The position numbers and the translations under genes are program-made. A DNA stretch of 64,000 bases, taken from Viola odorata (Eukaryota; Streptophyta; Magnoliopsida; Malpighiales; Violaceae). Every line of letters starts with the position of its first letter. Within the stretch, counting starts at the first letter, position 1. A model generated the notes under the pieces. It was given only the letters and a program-made list of their open reading frames with translations. It was not told the origin of the DNA and ran no database searches. The DNA lies in the NCBI GenBank assembly GCA_963691705.1, contig OY829540.1:43994158-44058157 (forward strand). The letters run 5' to 3'. Below are positions 11,505-21,551 of this stretch, piece after piece.

Positions 11505-11850
11505 AAGAATGGCAAGAGAATCAAGTAAGCACACCCATATCATGAGTTGACGGCTTTGTTGGTCATTTTTCGCTCCTAACTTTAATGTAGTGAGTAATGA
11601 ATAGCTCACCATCGGTTTTGTAATTTGACTTGACGACTTTAACATCTTTAGTCAGTAGTCTTTGCTTTTGGCTATAAGTGTATATGGCAAGAGAATCAAG
11701 TAAGCACTCCAACTTTTTGAGTTGCTAACTTTGTTGGTCTTTTATCCCTACATACTTTAATGTAGGAGGAATGAATAGTTCATGACATGACTGGTTTTGA
11801 ACTTTGACGGCTTCAACATCCTTAATTGATAGTCTTTGCTTCTTTCCTCA
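11505..11850. repeat. Two-copy tandem repeat, about 176-bp unit
   Basis: The block starting TGGCAAGAGAATCAAGTAAGCAC occurs twice, about 176 bp apart. Each copy is followed by similar text (GAGTTG..., TTGTTGGTC, CTTTAATGTAG, CATC.TTA.T.GATAGTCTTTGC). It lies in the spacer between the inverted-repeat arms and looks like an internal LTR duplication. No gene is seen. Confidence 0.65.
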
Positions 11851-12419
11851 TAATAAGATCCAAGTTTCTTAAGGTGTAGGGTTTGATGAACAAAAAAGAT
11901 ATTTGTCATCGAACCTTTAAGAACTCAAACAAAACCAAAAATAATAACATTTTTAACATAAGGATCTAGTTCATTTAAGAGATTGGAATTGCAAGATGAA
12001 CAAAACACTTGATTGAATTCAAACAAACAATTACAAGAATTAAAGATAGTGATTAATGTTTTACATGCTTAAAATACAAGGATCACTACTCTTAGCATCA
12101 AACAAGAGAGCTAAGGCGAATATATAGACGAATATCTCACTCAACCAAAATAATACAATTGCTCTACTGACTACTTGACAGAAATGGGTCATGTGTACTT
12201 TCCATAAGAATTTTATAATTGTCTTGGTGTTTATGGCAAGTACACCGGGTAGAACCAATCAGACAATGGTTTGGATCTTGCAAAAAGTGACAATGGGTTT
12301 TTTGTTGTACCTAGGGAGACGAGAAGTTTCTTGAACATTCTAGATCTAATGAGAAGTGACGATGGCTTCGTATGATTTTAGTTTGGATGAGCATTGAGGA
12401 GGAATGTGAAGTGGAAATT
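11851..12419. other. Spacer between inverted-repeat arms, no gene seen
   Basis: AT-rich sequence with no recognisable coding exon or RNA gene. The 65-residue minus-strand ORF at 12061-12258 has no known domain and sits in repeat DNA. Confidence 0.4.
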
Positions 12420-13260
12420 AAGGCACCTATTGGTTATGTGCTAATTTTAGTTATAATCTCTATCTAATTGTGTGCTTTTAGATAGAGATACTACTGATTG
12501 TAGGTCATTTTCTTCCATTTTTGCAGAATCGATTATCTAAAGGAGATGGAGAAAGGAGCTGAAAGTCACTAGAATCGCTAGAGAAAACCTAGGCCTAGAA
12601 GGATGCAGTGCAACAGAGGATCTAGAATCATAGACAAAATGCAGAGTTTCAAGGCTTATTGAGGAAGGCGTGCTTTGGGCATTCTCAACTACCTGGATAA
12701 GGATCAACTACGAATACAAACTTCTTTCTATATAGTTGGATCAGATACTATTTCAAATTTGAACTTTATGAGATAATGAAGAGGAGAAAATATTATGTAA
12801 TCTCTCAATTTAAAGATGGAGATATCTTTGAATCTCTTATTAGTTTTAGTTTTTGAACTCAGTTCTCATCGTATTCTTTCATAGAACGCAAAATTTCTTA
12901 TTTTCTAGTTTTTATTAATTATGTTTATGTCTAACTAAACTTTTTATTTCTAGTGAAGGCAAAAAGGTTTATTATTCAGTATAATTGTGAAATCTAAATA
13001 TTTCTTTTAGTTTCTACATTTTTGTGTTCTTCATTCATTGATTTAATGTCAATATTATTCATGTTATGTTTAGGCCTGATCATCTTAAACTTTAATCTGA
13101 ATAATTATAGTAGTTCCCATAAGTTGCGGATTACAAAGCCTGAAGGATAAGCATGCAACTAGATTGATTTCAGTCATAAGATCTTTGAGACTATAGTGAA
13201 TGAACAATTAGGTTTTAAGGTTATAAGTGTACCTTAGTCTTGGCTTAGAGTAGTGTTTCA
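12420..13260 (+). repeat. Right arm of the inverted repeat: Athila-like LTR/leader copy
   Basis: On the plus strand this repeats the LTR/leader sequence found on the minus strand at 10620-11480, beginning near GTGCTAATTTTAG and ending in an ATAAGTGTACCTTAGTCTT segment. Past 13260 the two copies diverge before any gag sequence. It is either a truncated second insertion in the opposite orientation or an inverted duplication. Confidence 0.7.
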
Positions 13261-14900
13261 CTGGATTTATCAATTGTTTAGTTAAATCATATAAGTGTAC
13301 CTTAAGGTTGATAGATAATTAGGGTCTTTGAATAAGTGTATCTTTAATTGACTTGTTACATGTGGAAATGAGGGAACTTTAGTATACCTGGTTGCTATAG
13401 CTACTCCATGAATCAGAAATGAAAATTCTTAAATCGATGATCAATTACACTTGAATCATAACCATGATATTTGTTGCGTTAGGATCAAAATCGCAGCGGA
13501 AGATTTATTACTAGAAACCCAAAACAGGAACCAAGTCAATGAATATAATGTATGAAGATTAGGATTCGAACCACGTACCTTACACCGAAAATTGAATTGT
13601 TGGAGCAAACATAACAAACCGAAACTCTGAAATTTAAATAACAGGTTGAACCGAACCAACAGGTGTTGGTCGTACAAACGAACATGCTCTACTGGTATCC
13701 ACAACAATGAGCAAATTATTTGACATGAATGGTCTGCTAGAACCGACAAAAGAAGGATTCACAATCCCCTAGAATGCAACATTTTCTCTTCTATCATTTT
13801 TTTTTTGTGGTGTACGGTTTTTCTTACAAAGAAAACCGAAAATGCACACACTCCCTTAGCCTAAGTGTATGACATCCTTAACTATATATACTTGAATTTT
13901 AATTTTGGTTAGTTACCAAAGTACTCTAATAAATAGATGTTAGATATGTGTTAAATATTATCAAATAATATCCTAGTAAAACCACACCAAATATTTAGTT
14001 AACTCATTTAATAATTACTATTAATTTTTTTCGATCTAATTGGTTAGTTTTTTTGGTACAAAACTAATAATATTATCTTTTGCTAGGAGTCTTTTGTTAC
14101 AATTGTTTACCAAAGTCATCTCTGGACTTGTTCCACTTTAAATTGCATTGTTTTAATTGTTATTTTCTTAACCATTTCTCAAACCAAAAATAACCTCCCC
14201 ATTTTACTTTAATTGTTTAGTTACACAATACTACCAAAGGTTATCCCTTTTACCTAAAAAAACCCCTCACAATTCATTTTGTCCATTAGTGCTAATTTGA
14301 AATGACGGAAATAAACAATAGACATGAGATTGCAATTTTTTCATCTTTAGTAAAGAATAAAGATGCGGAGAGAGAGAGCGTGGACGAAGAAGATGAAAAG
14401 CAAGGACAAACAAGTTTTTTTTTTTTACAAATTTGTCTTTTTTTTATGTGAAAAAAAGTAAATATATGTTTATTTTTTATTGGTTGAGCATGTCGATTTT
14501 TATTTTTGAATTGGTGTGCATGGCATACCCAATAATTTTTCCCTATTTAAACATGTGATATACTAATTGTTTCCCTTAGAATGAAGTGATAATCCTCTAA
14601 CTTTATGTATGGGAACAAGAATTAGAATGGAAAGAAAAGGAAGGGAAAGTAAATTTTTAAAATTTTTCTTATATGAGAAAAAAAAGTACAAAGGAATCAA
14701 AGGGAATACAAAAAAAATAGGAAGGAAATAAATTGTAAAAATTTACATTAGACCTACAAAATATTTCCTCCCACAAGTGGGAGGAAAAAGAAGGAATTAA
14801 AGGTAAGAAAAAATTATTCCATTAATATCCTTTTATCTTTAATCACCTTCGTAAAGTACCAACATAACCAATCAACCACAACCAGAGCCAGGGGCAGCGC
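13261..14900. other. Intergenic, possible copia-type LTR remnant near 13473-13850
   Basis: The segment starting at about 13473 reads TGTTGCGTTAGGATCAAAAT, then CGCAGCGGAAG. As its reverse complement this resembles the 3' end of some plant copia LTRs (ending TGATCCTAACGCAACA). No internal coding sequence or matching second LTR is seen. The remainder is AT-rich with poly-A and poly-T runs. Nothing else is supported. Confidence 0.3.
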
Positions 14901-14929
14901 TGCCGGCAGCTCCGGTATAACACTTGCCT

Positions 14930-15680
14930 ACTGGTCCCATCTCTACTGCTCATTTCACTTCCGGCCATGGATCTTCGTCTTTCAATCTCCCAACTCTCCA
15001 CCATTCCGTTTCTGCGAACCCATTCCTCTTCCCCTACACCTCTCCGCAGACGACTCCTCCCTGTAAGGTCTCTCTCCACTCCTTTCATTCTTCTTCAGTA
15101 GATAACATTCCCTTTAATCCTCACTCGAATTTGAATTGTTCTTAATGCTCCATCCTCAGGTTTAGCCTTCCATTCCCAAATCAAAACGCAAAGTTCCTCA
15201 AAGAGCTGGAAGTTGCAGTGGATGTCGTTGAAAAATCATGTCGTCTCTGCGTCGATGTAAATATTCCTTATTAATCCATTTCTCTATTAATTTTTTAATT
15301 AATTAATTTCATCTCTCATTATTGGCGCAATTGAATGCGAAATGGTGGTGATTTTTTTGTTTCCAGGTTAAGAAATCTCTTTTCTCCAGTGAAGGATATT
15401 CTTGAAAAAAACGACCAGACTAGGTAATCATGATGCTAATTTTTTAGGGTTGATGAATTATTATTATTAATATATAATGTTTTGATTTGGGATTGCAAAA
15501 TTGTTATAAGTACGGAGGGTTGATTGTTAATGTCACTAACTCATGGATCATGATTTTGATGACAGAGCTTGGTAAACTGTTCCCATCTATTTCGTTGGCG
15601 GCGGAAGAGGATTCTGGTTTTTTGCGTTCCAATAATTTGGTAAGTTATGTGGTAAGTGCAGTCAGTGATAAAGTGGCCAA
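14930..15680 (+). pseudogene. Truncated HAL2-like 3'(2'),5'-bisphosphate nucleotidase gene copy
   Basis: The exon at 15160-15256 encodes AKFLKELEVAVDVVEKSCRL, followed by CVDV. The next, at 15367-15423, encodes KKSLFS and, after a one-base frameshift, KDILEKNDQT. The third, ending near 15677, encodes ELGKLFPSISLAAEEDSGF and NNLVSYVVSAVSDKVA. These match in order the N-terminal third of plant HAL2-like phosphatases, which hydrolyse 3'-phosphoadenosine 5'-phosphate to AMP. The EED is the first metal-binding motif of the inositol-monophosphatase fold. A Ser/Pro-rich open frame upstream (about 14930-15070) could be a plastid transit peptide. The segment after NDQT that should read PVTVADFG is missing, and the second metal-binding motif (DPIDGT region) and everything after it are absent. 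The frameshift and truncation make it a pseudogene. Confidence 0.7.
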
Positions 15681-15689
15681 TTTTTTGAG

Positions 15690-16950
15690 GTCTCAATCTT
15701 GTTTCTTCACCCTCATATAGAATGGTTGCTAGTCGTATTTGAATGTTACGCATTATGCAGTAAATAACTTACTCTTTGGTGCTTTCTTTCTTCTGTCGTA
15801 GAAATATAGATTTGTTCCATGAATCCGATGAAAGTGAATTTGATGCTCTGTTAGTCGAAATGGAGAAGGATAAAGTGGTAAAATAATTATAAAAAAATTT
15901 CTTCCGATTTATGTTGTCATACACAAATATTATAATTTCCTTCTTTTTTTTCTTGTATCTAAAATAATGCAGTCATACAAAGAAATCTTTCTAAAAAAGT
16001 CCTTCCTCTCCTTTCCCTTATAAATTTCCCCTTTATTCCTTCGTACACTTTAGTTTCCATACAAACATAAATTTTGCTCGTTGAATTTTATTTGTTATAG
16101 TCGAATTATAAATAGATTGGAATTGACTTCTTTTTTTTGAAAATAAGATTAGAATTGACTTGTAATTCCTTAAGTTCTTCTTTTTAGAGATGAAATTTAG
16201 GTTTATTTTGACACATATTTTATGTTTTTTCATCGCTACTTCTTTTAATTAAGAGCATGTTTGAGAATTATTGGGTGTTAATTAAAGTTAATATAGTATT
16301 TTTTTTATAAAATTTCCCAATTGCAAAATAAAATTCAAATTAAGAGTGATTATTTATTTATCTATAAATCACACGATCACAAATTTAGTATATCATGACA
16401 AAAAAATTTTTTTACAAACTTGTATATCACCAACTTCAATCTGTTTAGTTGAATAAAGTGAGATGATGATATAATTTTTACTAATAAAAACAACAAAAGA
16501 ATTTTTACTAAATTAAAATATATATTCCAAAAAGAGAATCCACACATTAAGTAGCATTGCTCTAATATTATTGAATTATTTGAAAGTAAAATCATAAAAG
16601 TTCTACCTAAAGTTAGTTTAAGAAAATAGTAAGATAGGTAATCATGTGAATAGGAAGAGAAAACTGGATATAACTTTTAAATTAATAACGAAAATGAAAT
16701 TTATGCTCAATGAACAAGTAATCTGTAGAATCTTCCCTTTTTTTTTAAAAAATCGTCTCAAATAAAGAAACTTTTTTTAAAATTAGATAGAAATCTAATT
16801 TCTAAATATAAAATTGATGAATGGGCACGTGTCATATTTCTATTTTCCTGAGTTTTTGTTCCTTTTTAAAAAAATGACATTGAATTTGTTTCCTCTAAAT
16901 AATTTTACAGATTTGCATAGTCAATTTTCTAAAATGAGGAACAAATCAAA
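15690..16950. other. AT-rich intergenic DNA, nothing recognised
   Basis: Very AT-rich with homopolymer runs. A short frame at about 15800-15880 (LFHESDESEFDALLVEMEK) after a CTGTCGTAG acceptor-like site could be one more exon of the truncated phosphatase copy, but I do not recognise it with certainty. Confidence 0.35.
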
Positions 16951-16956
16951 AGATTG

Positions 16957-16966
16957 TATATAAATA
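16957..16966 (+). promoter_or_regulatory. TATA box of the cysteine-rich peptide gene
   Basis: TATATAAATA lies 79-88 bases before the start codon at 17045. That spacing would place the transcription start near 16990 and give a 5' leader of about 55 bases. It is the only good TATA element close to this gene. Confidence 0.6.
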
Positions 16967-17621
16967 CAGCTACAGACTACTGCACTAAATAGATAGACAT
17001 ATTTCTTCAAGCAAATATATTATCAATAATAATTAACATCTACTATGGCTTCTTCTAACCAAGCACTTCTCCTAACAGTTCTTCTCACCTTCTGTCTCCT
17101 AATCGGTTCTGGTAAGAAAAAGCCACTAATGAGAAAGTTGAAAAAAAATTATTATTAAAAAGTGAAAAAAAAAGAAAAAAATTGTCTTGTGCTTACCATA
17201 GTTGCTACATTAAATTTCATAATTGTTTGGATGTTTCTTTTTTTTAACTAAAAATATTAAAATTAAAACTTTGAAGAAAACGTAAAATTTATATTGCAAG
17301 TTTTAAAACCGTAAGAGGCGGAGTGGAAGATTTTGTATATTTCATGAATTTTTATGTAATTGATCATTACAGAAGATGGTTTTTTTTTATGAGGTGCCCA
17401 TGATAAAAAAAAGAGGAAATAATTGAAAATAAGAGTTAATGTTGTGATGGTATGTTTGTTGTTATATTTTTTTCTGAAAAATAATAAAAAATAAAGAATA
17501 TAAATGAGAAATTATTTTATTATTGCAGGAAATTGTGAAGATTGTACTCCGATTGTTGGTGGTATGACGTGTCAGCAAAACTCGGACTGTTCAAGGGGCT
17601 GCGCGGCCCAAGATTTCAACC

Positions 17622-17629
17622 CTTTTAAC
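17622..17629 (+). repeat. Left target-site duplication of the hAT element
   Basis: CTTTTAAC is found immediately before the element and again immediately after it at 21493-21500. Eight bases is the diagnostic length for the hAT superfamily. Confidence 0.95.
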
Positions 17630-20121
17630 TAGGGGTGGTAATTGGGTATGACTACCCAATGGGTACCCATACCCAATTAATTTAAGTGGGTATGGGTGTT
17701 AAATGGATTAGTGTAATTTTTAAATGGGTATAAATGGGTATATACCCATTTAAATTAAAATAAATGGGTTTAATTGGGTTTGGGTATGGGTACCCATTGG
17801 GTAACCAATTTAAACCCAAACCAGTTTCTCCGTTCCTAATCCGTCCTCGGCCCAAATCATTTTCTCAGCTCCCTGTCCTCGTTCTCACCAAACCCAAACT
17901 CTGAAATCCCTATCTCAGCTCTACCAATTTACCAACCTCAGCCTACCCAAATCAACGATTCGCAGCCGCCGCACTTCAGCATCAGTTCCGTTTCGTCGCT
18001 TGTGGTGTTGATCGGTGGATTGGAATTGATTTTCTGTTTCAATTGAGGCAACTAAAGACGATTTCTGCATCGTGTTCTGCCCAAGTTCGTGTCAACTGCG
18101 CGCCTTCCACTGCTCATAGTTAGGTACGCCACCATCTCACCCAATGCAATGGTACTCAATTAATTAGCTTCATGTGTATTAGGAATTTGTTGTAACTTGT
18201 CAACTTTGCTTTGCGTTTTGATACATATCGTGAATATTCCATTTTCTTGTTTGTTAATTATTTGTTTGATCTTTAATTATGCATCGGCTGATTTATGGAT
18301 TTGCATCAGAGCTGATTGCAAGTTTTTAAAACAAATTCCTATAATTGCCTACCCTTTCTTTGCTGCTCCTTAAATTTCTGGCATTAGAATCAGGTGTTTG
18401 GTTTGCATCATGTATAATTTCTTTCTGGGATCCACTTCACAATAATTTTCACATTAATTAATATTGGAGGTGTCCTTTTCAATGTTAGTTCTTTTTTGAT
18501 ATTTTTAGCATATTTATTAAACGACAACAAATCCATTAATTCACCCTTTTCCCCACCCACATTAAAATAACATAAATCACTTGAAATTGGAAAGTACAGA
18601 CTTAGCAGTCGGGGAGATGCATAACACTAAAATTTGCTTCATTGCTACTTCCAGAAAATTAGCTTTAAGGGCTTCATTGGGAAAATGAGTAGTAAAACAG
18701 AAGGAAAAGAAAAGGAAAAGAAAGTCTTTTTTTCCTGTTTCTGTACTAATCAGTGCCTCAAGTGCCTGAGTGTGGCTCCACTGAGAGATGTCTCTTTATA
18801 GTTATAGTCAGTGATTCCCCACTTGGCACAAGACCAACTTTGGTTGATAGGAGACTTAGTCCTGCTATAGATTGTATTAATGAGGACATTGAAAGTTCAA
18901 AATTGAATCCTACAAAACCAGAATTGTAATAAATGTATGCATAGCCCACAGCTTTCACGAGTGGTAATCCTAATTGGTAGGAGATGGTCCCAGATGACAA
19001 AAAATTATCCAAATGTCTGCCACAGATAGGCCGTAGTGTACGTGAATGCAGGTTTGACCTTTCAACCGTGCTACCAATGTGATCCTAGACCAATTTTGTT
19101 AACTCTGCGACTGTCATACTTTGCACTCATCTTTGTGAAAATTAGATAGATGCAAGTAGCTTAAAGGATCCGGTTTGGGATGTTAACTTGATCTTGGGAT
19201 TTTTCATCTCAATTTACTTTCCCTAGTATTTTAGGACATTGATGAAGGTTGGATATGGTTGGTGTCTGAAATATTTGTGTACAGTGATAATAAGATTAAG
19301 CAGTTTCAGGTTCATAGATGTTGGCCTAAATTCTCGTTAATAGATAGATGCATTTAATTAGTATAATTATTTTATATTTTATTATACTGTTTTGTCTACC
19401 AATGGGTACAGTTGCTACAGTACAAGTAGATAATTATTACAGTATTATTTATTTTTAGCATATGGCAAATTGTTTCTTTAAACCTAGATGTATCATGATT
19501 TCTATGCTTTACCAAACACCTGTATTATTATTATTAATACATTGAATTTGCTATGGTTTCATCAAATAATATATTTTTGTGGCAGCCTCATGAAATCACA
19601 TGGGTCTTGTACCATTGGACCTTTGCATCATATTATTTTAATGCCTTCCTTTTTCAGTACCCTTAAGAACCCCTTTAATTTGTTCTTTAATAATACTAAT
19701 TACTAAGTGTTGCTTTGGTTGAACATCAATCATAATTAATTAATGGGAATTAAGGCCAAGTTGCGTTTGATAGCGAGCGAGTAGAGTATGGCTCTCAATT
19801 ATTAAACTTTATTATTATAAGTTATAATTAAATAAATAAAAAAAGCTAAGGAGCCCTAAACTACAGTGCTGCATACTTATTGTGCTTTGTAGTTTCTTCT
19901 GTATTATTTATTTAGTTTTGTACTGTCCATTAATTAAACACAATTAGGTCCTAAATATTTTCATGTTCGGCAGCAAATACAGCTATCAAACATGATGTAA
20001 AGTGAATAGTGGGAGCACTTCATTCGAATTTTCCCCCTAGTTATAACTGAAAAATTGTTAAGTGTATTACAGTATGACTACAAACTCATTTGAATTTTCA
20101 TAATCTTTTGCAGGGATTATT

Positions 20122-20403
20122 ATGGAATTGGGGATAGATCATACCGATGAAGTTGCACAAAGTGATTCGATTACCTCAAAGAGGAGGAGAAAATCTACTT
20201 CTCAAGTATGGGATGAGTTTGAGAAGTTAGGTACTACAGAAGATGGAAAGCTAGAAGTGAGATGTAAGTGGTGTTTTCATTCATATAATATTGTGGGTTC
20301 TCATGGTACAAAGAATTTATTGCGTCATCTTGATGTTTGTGATAAGCGAGAATGCCAAGAGGTTGAGTTATCACATCCTGAGATAGAACAAGAATGTTTG
20401 TGA
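20122..20403 (+). CDS. BED zinc-finger N-terminal fragment of hAT transposase
   Basis: The 93-residue frame starts MELGIDHTDEVAQSDS, has a basic SKRRRKS stretch that could be a nuclear signal, then TSQVWDEFEKL and a BED finger with CKWC and, about 20 residues on, H and C ligands in LLRHLDVC. BED fingers bind the transposon ends. It follows an AG acceptor (GCAG, 20110-20113) and may be the second exon of the transposase gene whose leader lies near 17.8-18.1 kb. It stops at 20403 because the catalytic domain has been deleted. The fragment could still bind element ends and act as a repressor, which is an inference. Confidence 0.8.
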   Translation: MELGIDHTDEVAQSDSITSKRRRKSTSQVWDEFEKLGTTEDGKLEVRCKWCFHSYNIVGSHGTKNLLRHLDVCDKRECQEVELSHPEIEQECL

Positions 20404-20648
20404 TAGCAAATATAGGAGTTCTCTTTTACCACAAAATGCAGAAGCTCTATTGTGTACTCGAGATTGGTTATGCGAGATGCCTCTTGAGGTAGATGATCAG
20501 GATGGAGATCTGCTTGTTGAAGATTTAAGCGATTTATGTGGTACTTTACTATTTGCAACCCTCTTATCTAATGAATTATATCTTTTATTCATTTTTTGTT
20601 TGTGACCCTCTTATCTTTTATGCAGGTACAGTTTTAGCATCGAAGTAG
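20402..20648 (+). pseudogene. C-terminal scrap of hAT transposase
   Basis: In a different frame directly after the BED fragment, 20402-20540 reads DSKYRSSLLPQNAEALLC, then TRDWLCEMPLEV and an acidic tail. This is the extreme C-terminal end of plant hAT transposases, just after the dimerisation domain. A GT donor at 20541 and an AG acceptor at 20625 join it to a last short exon (20626-20648) ending in a stop. Thus a single internal deletion, with its junction near 20400, removed the whole RNase H-like core. Confidence 0.75.
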
Positions 20649-20944
20649 GCTACCCGTATTTCGTAAGTTCTAGAATTGTATCTTATAATTTTTATATGAT
20701 TGCTTAGACTTTTGACTATATAGTTTAATTATTCCACGATGGTACTGTCTACGTTCAAATTTCTTCTTAATAATTATTTTTAGAAAAATAAAAGTCTATT
20801 GAATCCTCCTGCAAATTGAATCCTCCTACAGCATGGAGGGCTTCATTTACTACACAATGGCATTAAAGATGTGTAGAAGTATCAAGTATTTTTTTTTTTG
20901 CAAACAAATGTTTAAATATTGAAAATTGAATATATATAACAAAA

Positions 20945-21266
20945 ATCGAGCCTAAACGATAAAATTCGAGTTTAAATGGTCAAACCCGAGCCAAAACCGT
21001 CAAACCCGAGCCAAAACGGTCAAACTCGAGCCAAAACGGTCAAACTCGAGCCTAAATGGTCAAACTCGAGTTTAAATGGTCAAACCCGAGCCAAAACGGT
21101 CAAACCCGAGCCAAAATGGTCAAACCCGAGCCAAAATGGTCAAACCCGAGCCAAAATGGTCAAACCCGAGCCTAAATGGTCAAACCCGAACCAAAACGGT
21201 CAAATTAGAACCAAAACAGTCAAACCCGAGCCTAAATAGTCAAACCCGAGCCTAAATGGTTAAACA
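20945..21266 (+). repeat. 20-bp minisatellite inside the hAT element
   Basis: About 16 head-to-tail copies of a 20-bp unit close to GTCAAACCCGAGCCAAAACG, with TTTAAAT or CCTAAAT variants at the second half. The 87-residue ORF over it is only a by-product of the repeat. It begins about 300 bases after the transposase scrap. Confidence 0.95.
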
Positions 21267-21551
21267 TAATATTTTTAATTTTACTTAATAAAAAATTATA
21301 TTTATTAAGTGTGTATGATTTAAATGGGTATAAATGGGTATGAATGGGTGGGTAGATTTAAATGGGTATAAATGGGTATGGGTACCCATTTAAAAAATTA
21401 TATAGGTAATAAATGGGTATGATACCCATACCCACCCATACCCATTTAATCATTACCCATACCCACCCATACCCACCCATTTACCACCCCTACTTTTAAC
21501 GGAATTTGTATCAATGGAAGTTGTTGCTGCTTCCCCAATGTCAAGCAGTAG

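Larger units (their letters stand above)
17630..21492 (+). mobile_element. Non-autonomous hAT transposon with perfect 8-bp TSD
   Basis: The ends form a perfect 12-bp terminal inverted repeat, TAGGGGTGGTAA at the left and its complement at the right. An 8-bp CTTTTAAC duplication flanks it. Both subterminal regions are packed with copies of an AATGGGTA-type motif in both orientations (17640-17815 and 21318-21480), as expected for transposase-binding sites of hAT elements. The interior has a GC-richer leader-like stretch (about 17820-18130), a BED zinc-finger exon, a scrap of transposase C-terminus and a 20-bp minisatellite. The catalytic core is missing, so movement would need a transposase supplied elsewhere. 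The remaining 18.1-20.1 kb shows no recognised exon. Confidence 0.95.
17045..21551 (+). pseudogene. Small secreted cysteine-rich (defensin-like) peptide gene, split by a hAT transposon
   Basis: Exon 1 (17045-17111) starts MASSNQALLLTVLLTFCLL, a clear signal peptide. A GT-AG intron follows (17112-17528). Exon 2 (17529-17629) encodes a mature part with cysteines spaced C-x2-C-x8-C-x5-C-x3-C. Its remainder lies at 21501-21551, beyond a 3.86-kb transposon, adding one Cys, then a run of three Cys and a stop. Leaving out the element and one target copy, the coding length is 219 bases, 72 residues, in frame with nine mature cysteines. Such peptides are secreted and act in defence or signalling; the exact family is not recognised. 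As it stands translation ends at the transposon's first codon (TAG at 17630-17632), losing the last four cysteines. The precise target duplication makes an insertion into a formerly intact gene very likely. Confidence 0.8.

Noticed and set aside
13565..13590. GGTTCGAATCC-type B-box (reverse strand)
   Set aside because: No A-box at the expected distance and no tRNA fold; it lies in probable LTR remnant DNA.
13456..13749. 97-residue minus-strand ORF
   Set aside because: No domain is recognised and the sequence looks like an LTR remnant.
18758..19012. 84-residue minus-strand ORF within the hAT element
   Set aside because: I do not recognise any domain and it lies in an internal, intron-like part of the transposon; not supported as a gene.
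20976..21239. 87-residue repetitive ORF (QNGQTRAKTVKPEPK-like)
   Set aside because: It is the translation of a 20-bp minisatellite inside a transposon and has no independent support as a protein.
20945..21266. Regular 20-bp repeats that might suggest a CRISPR-like array
   Set aside because: The units are contiguous with no unique spacers, in a plant hAT element.
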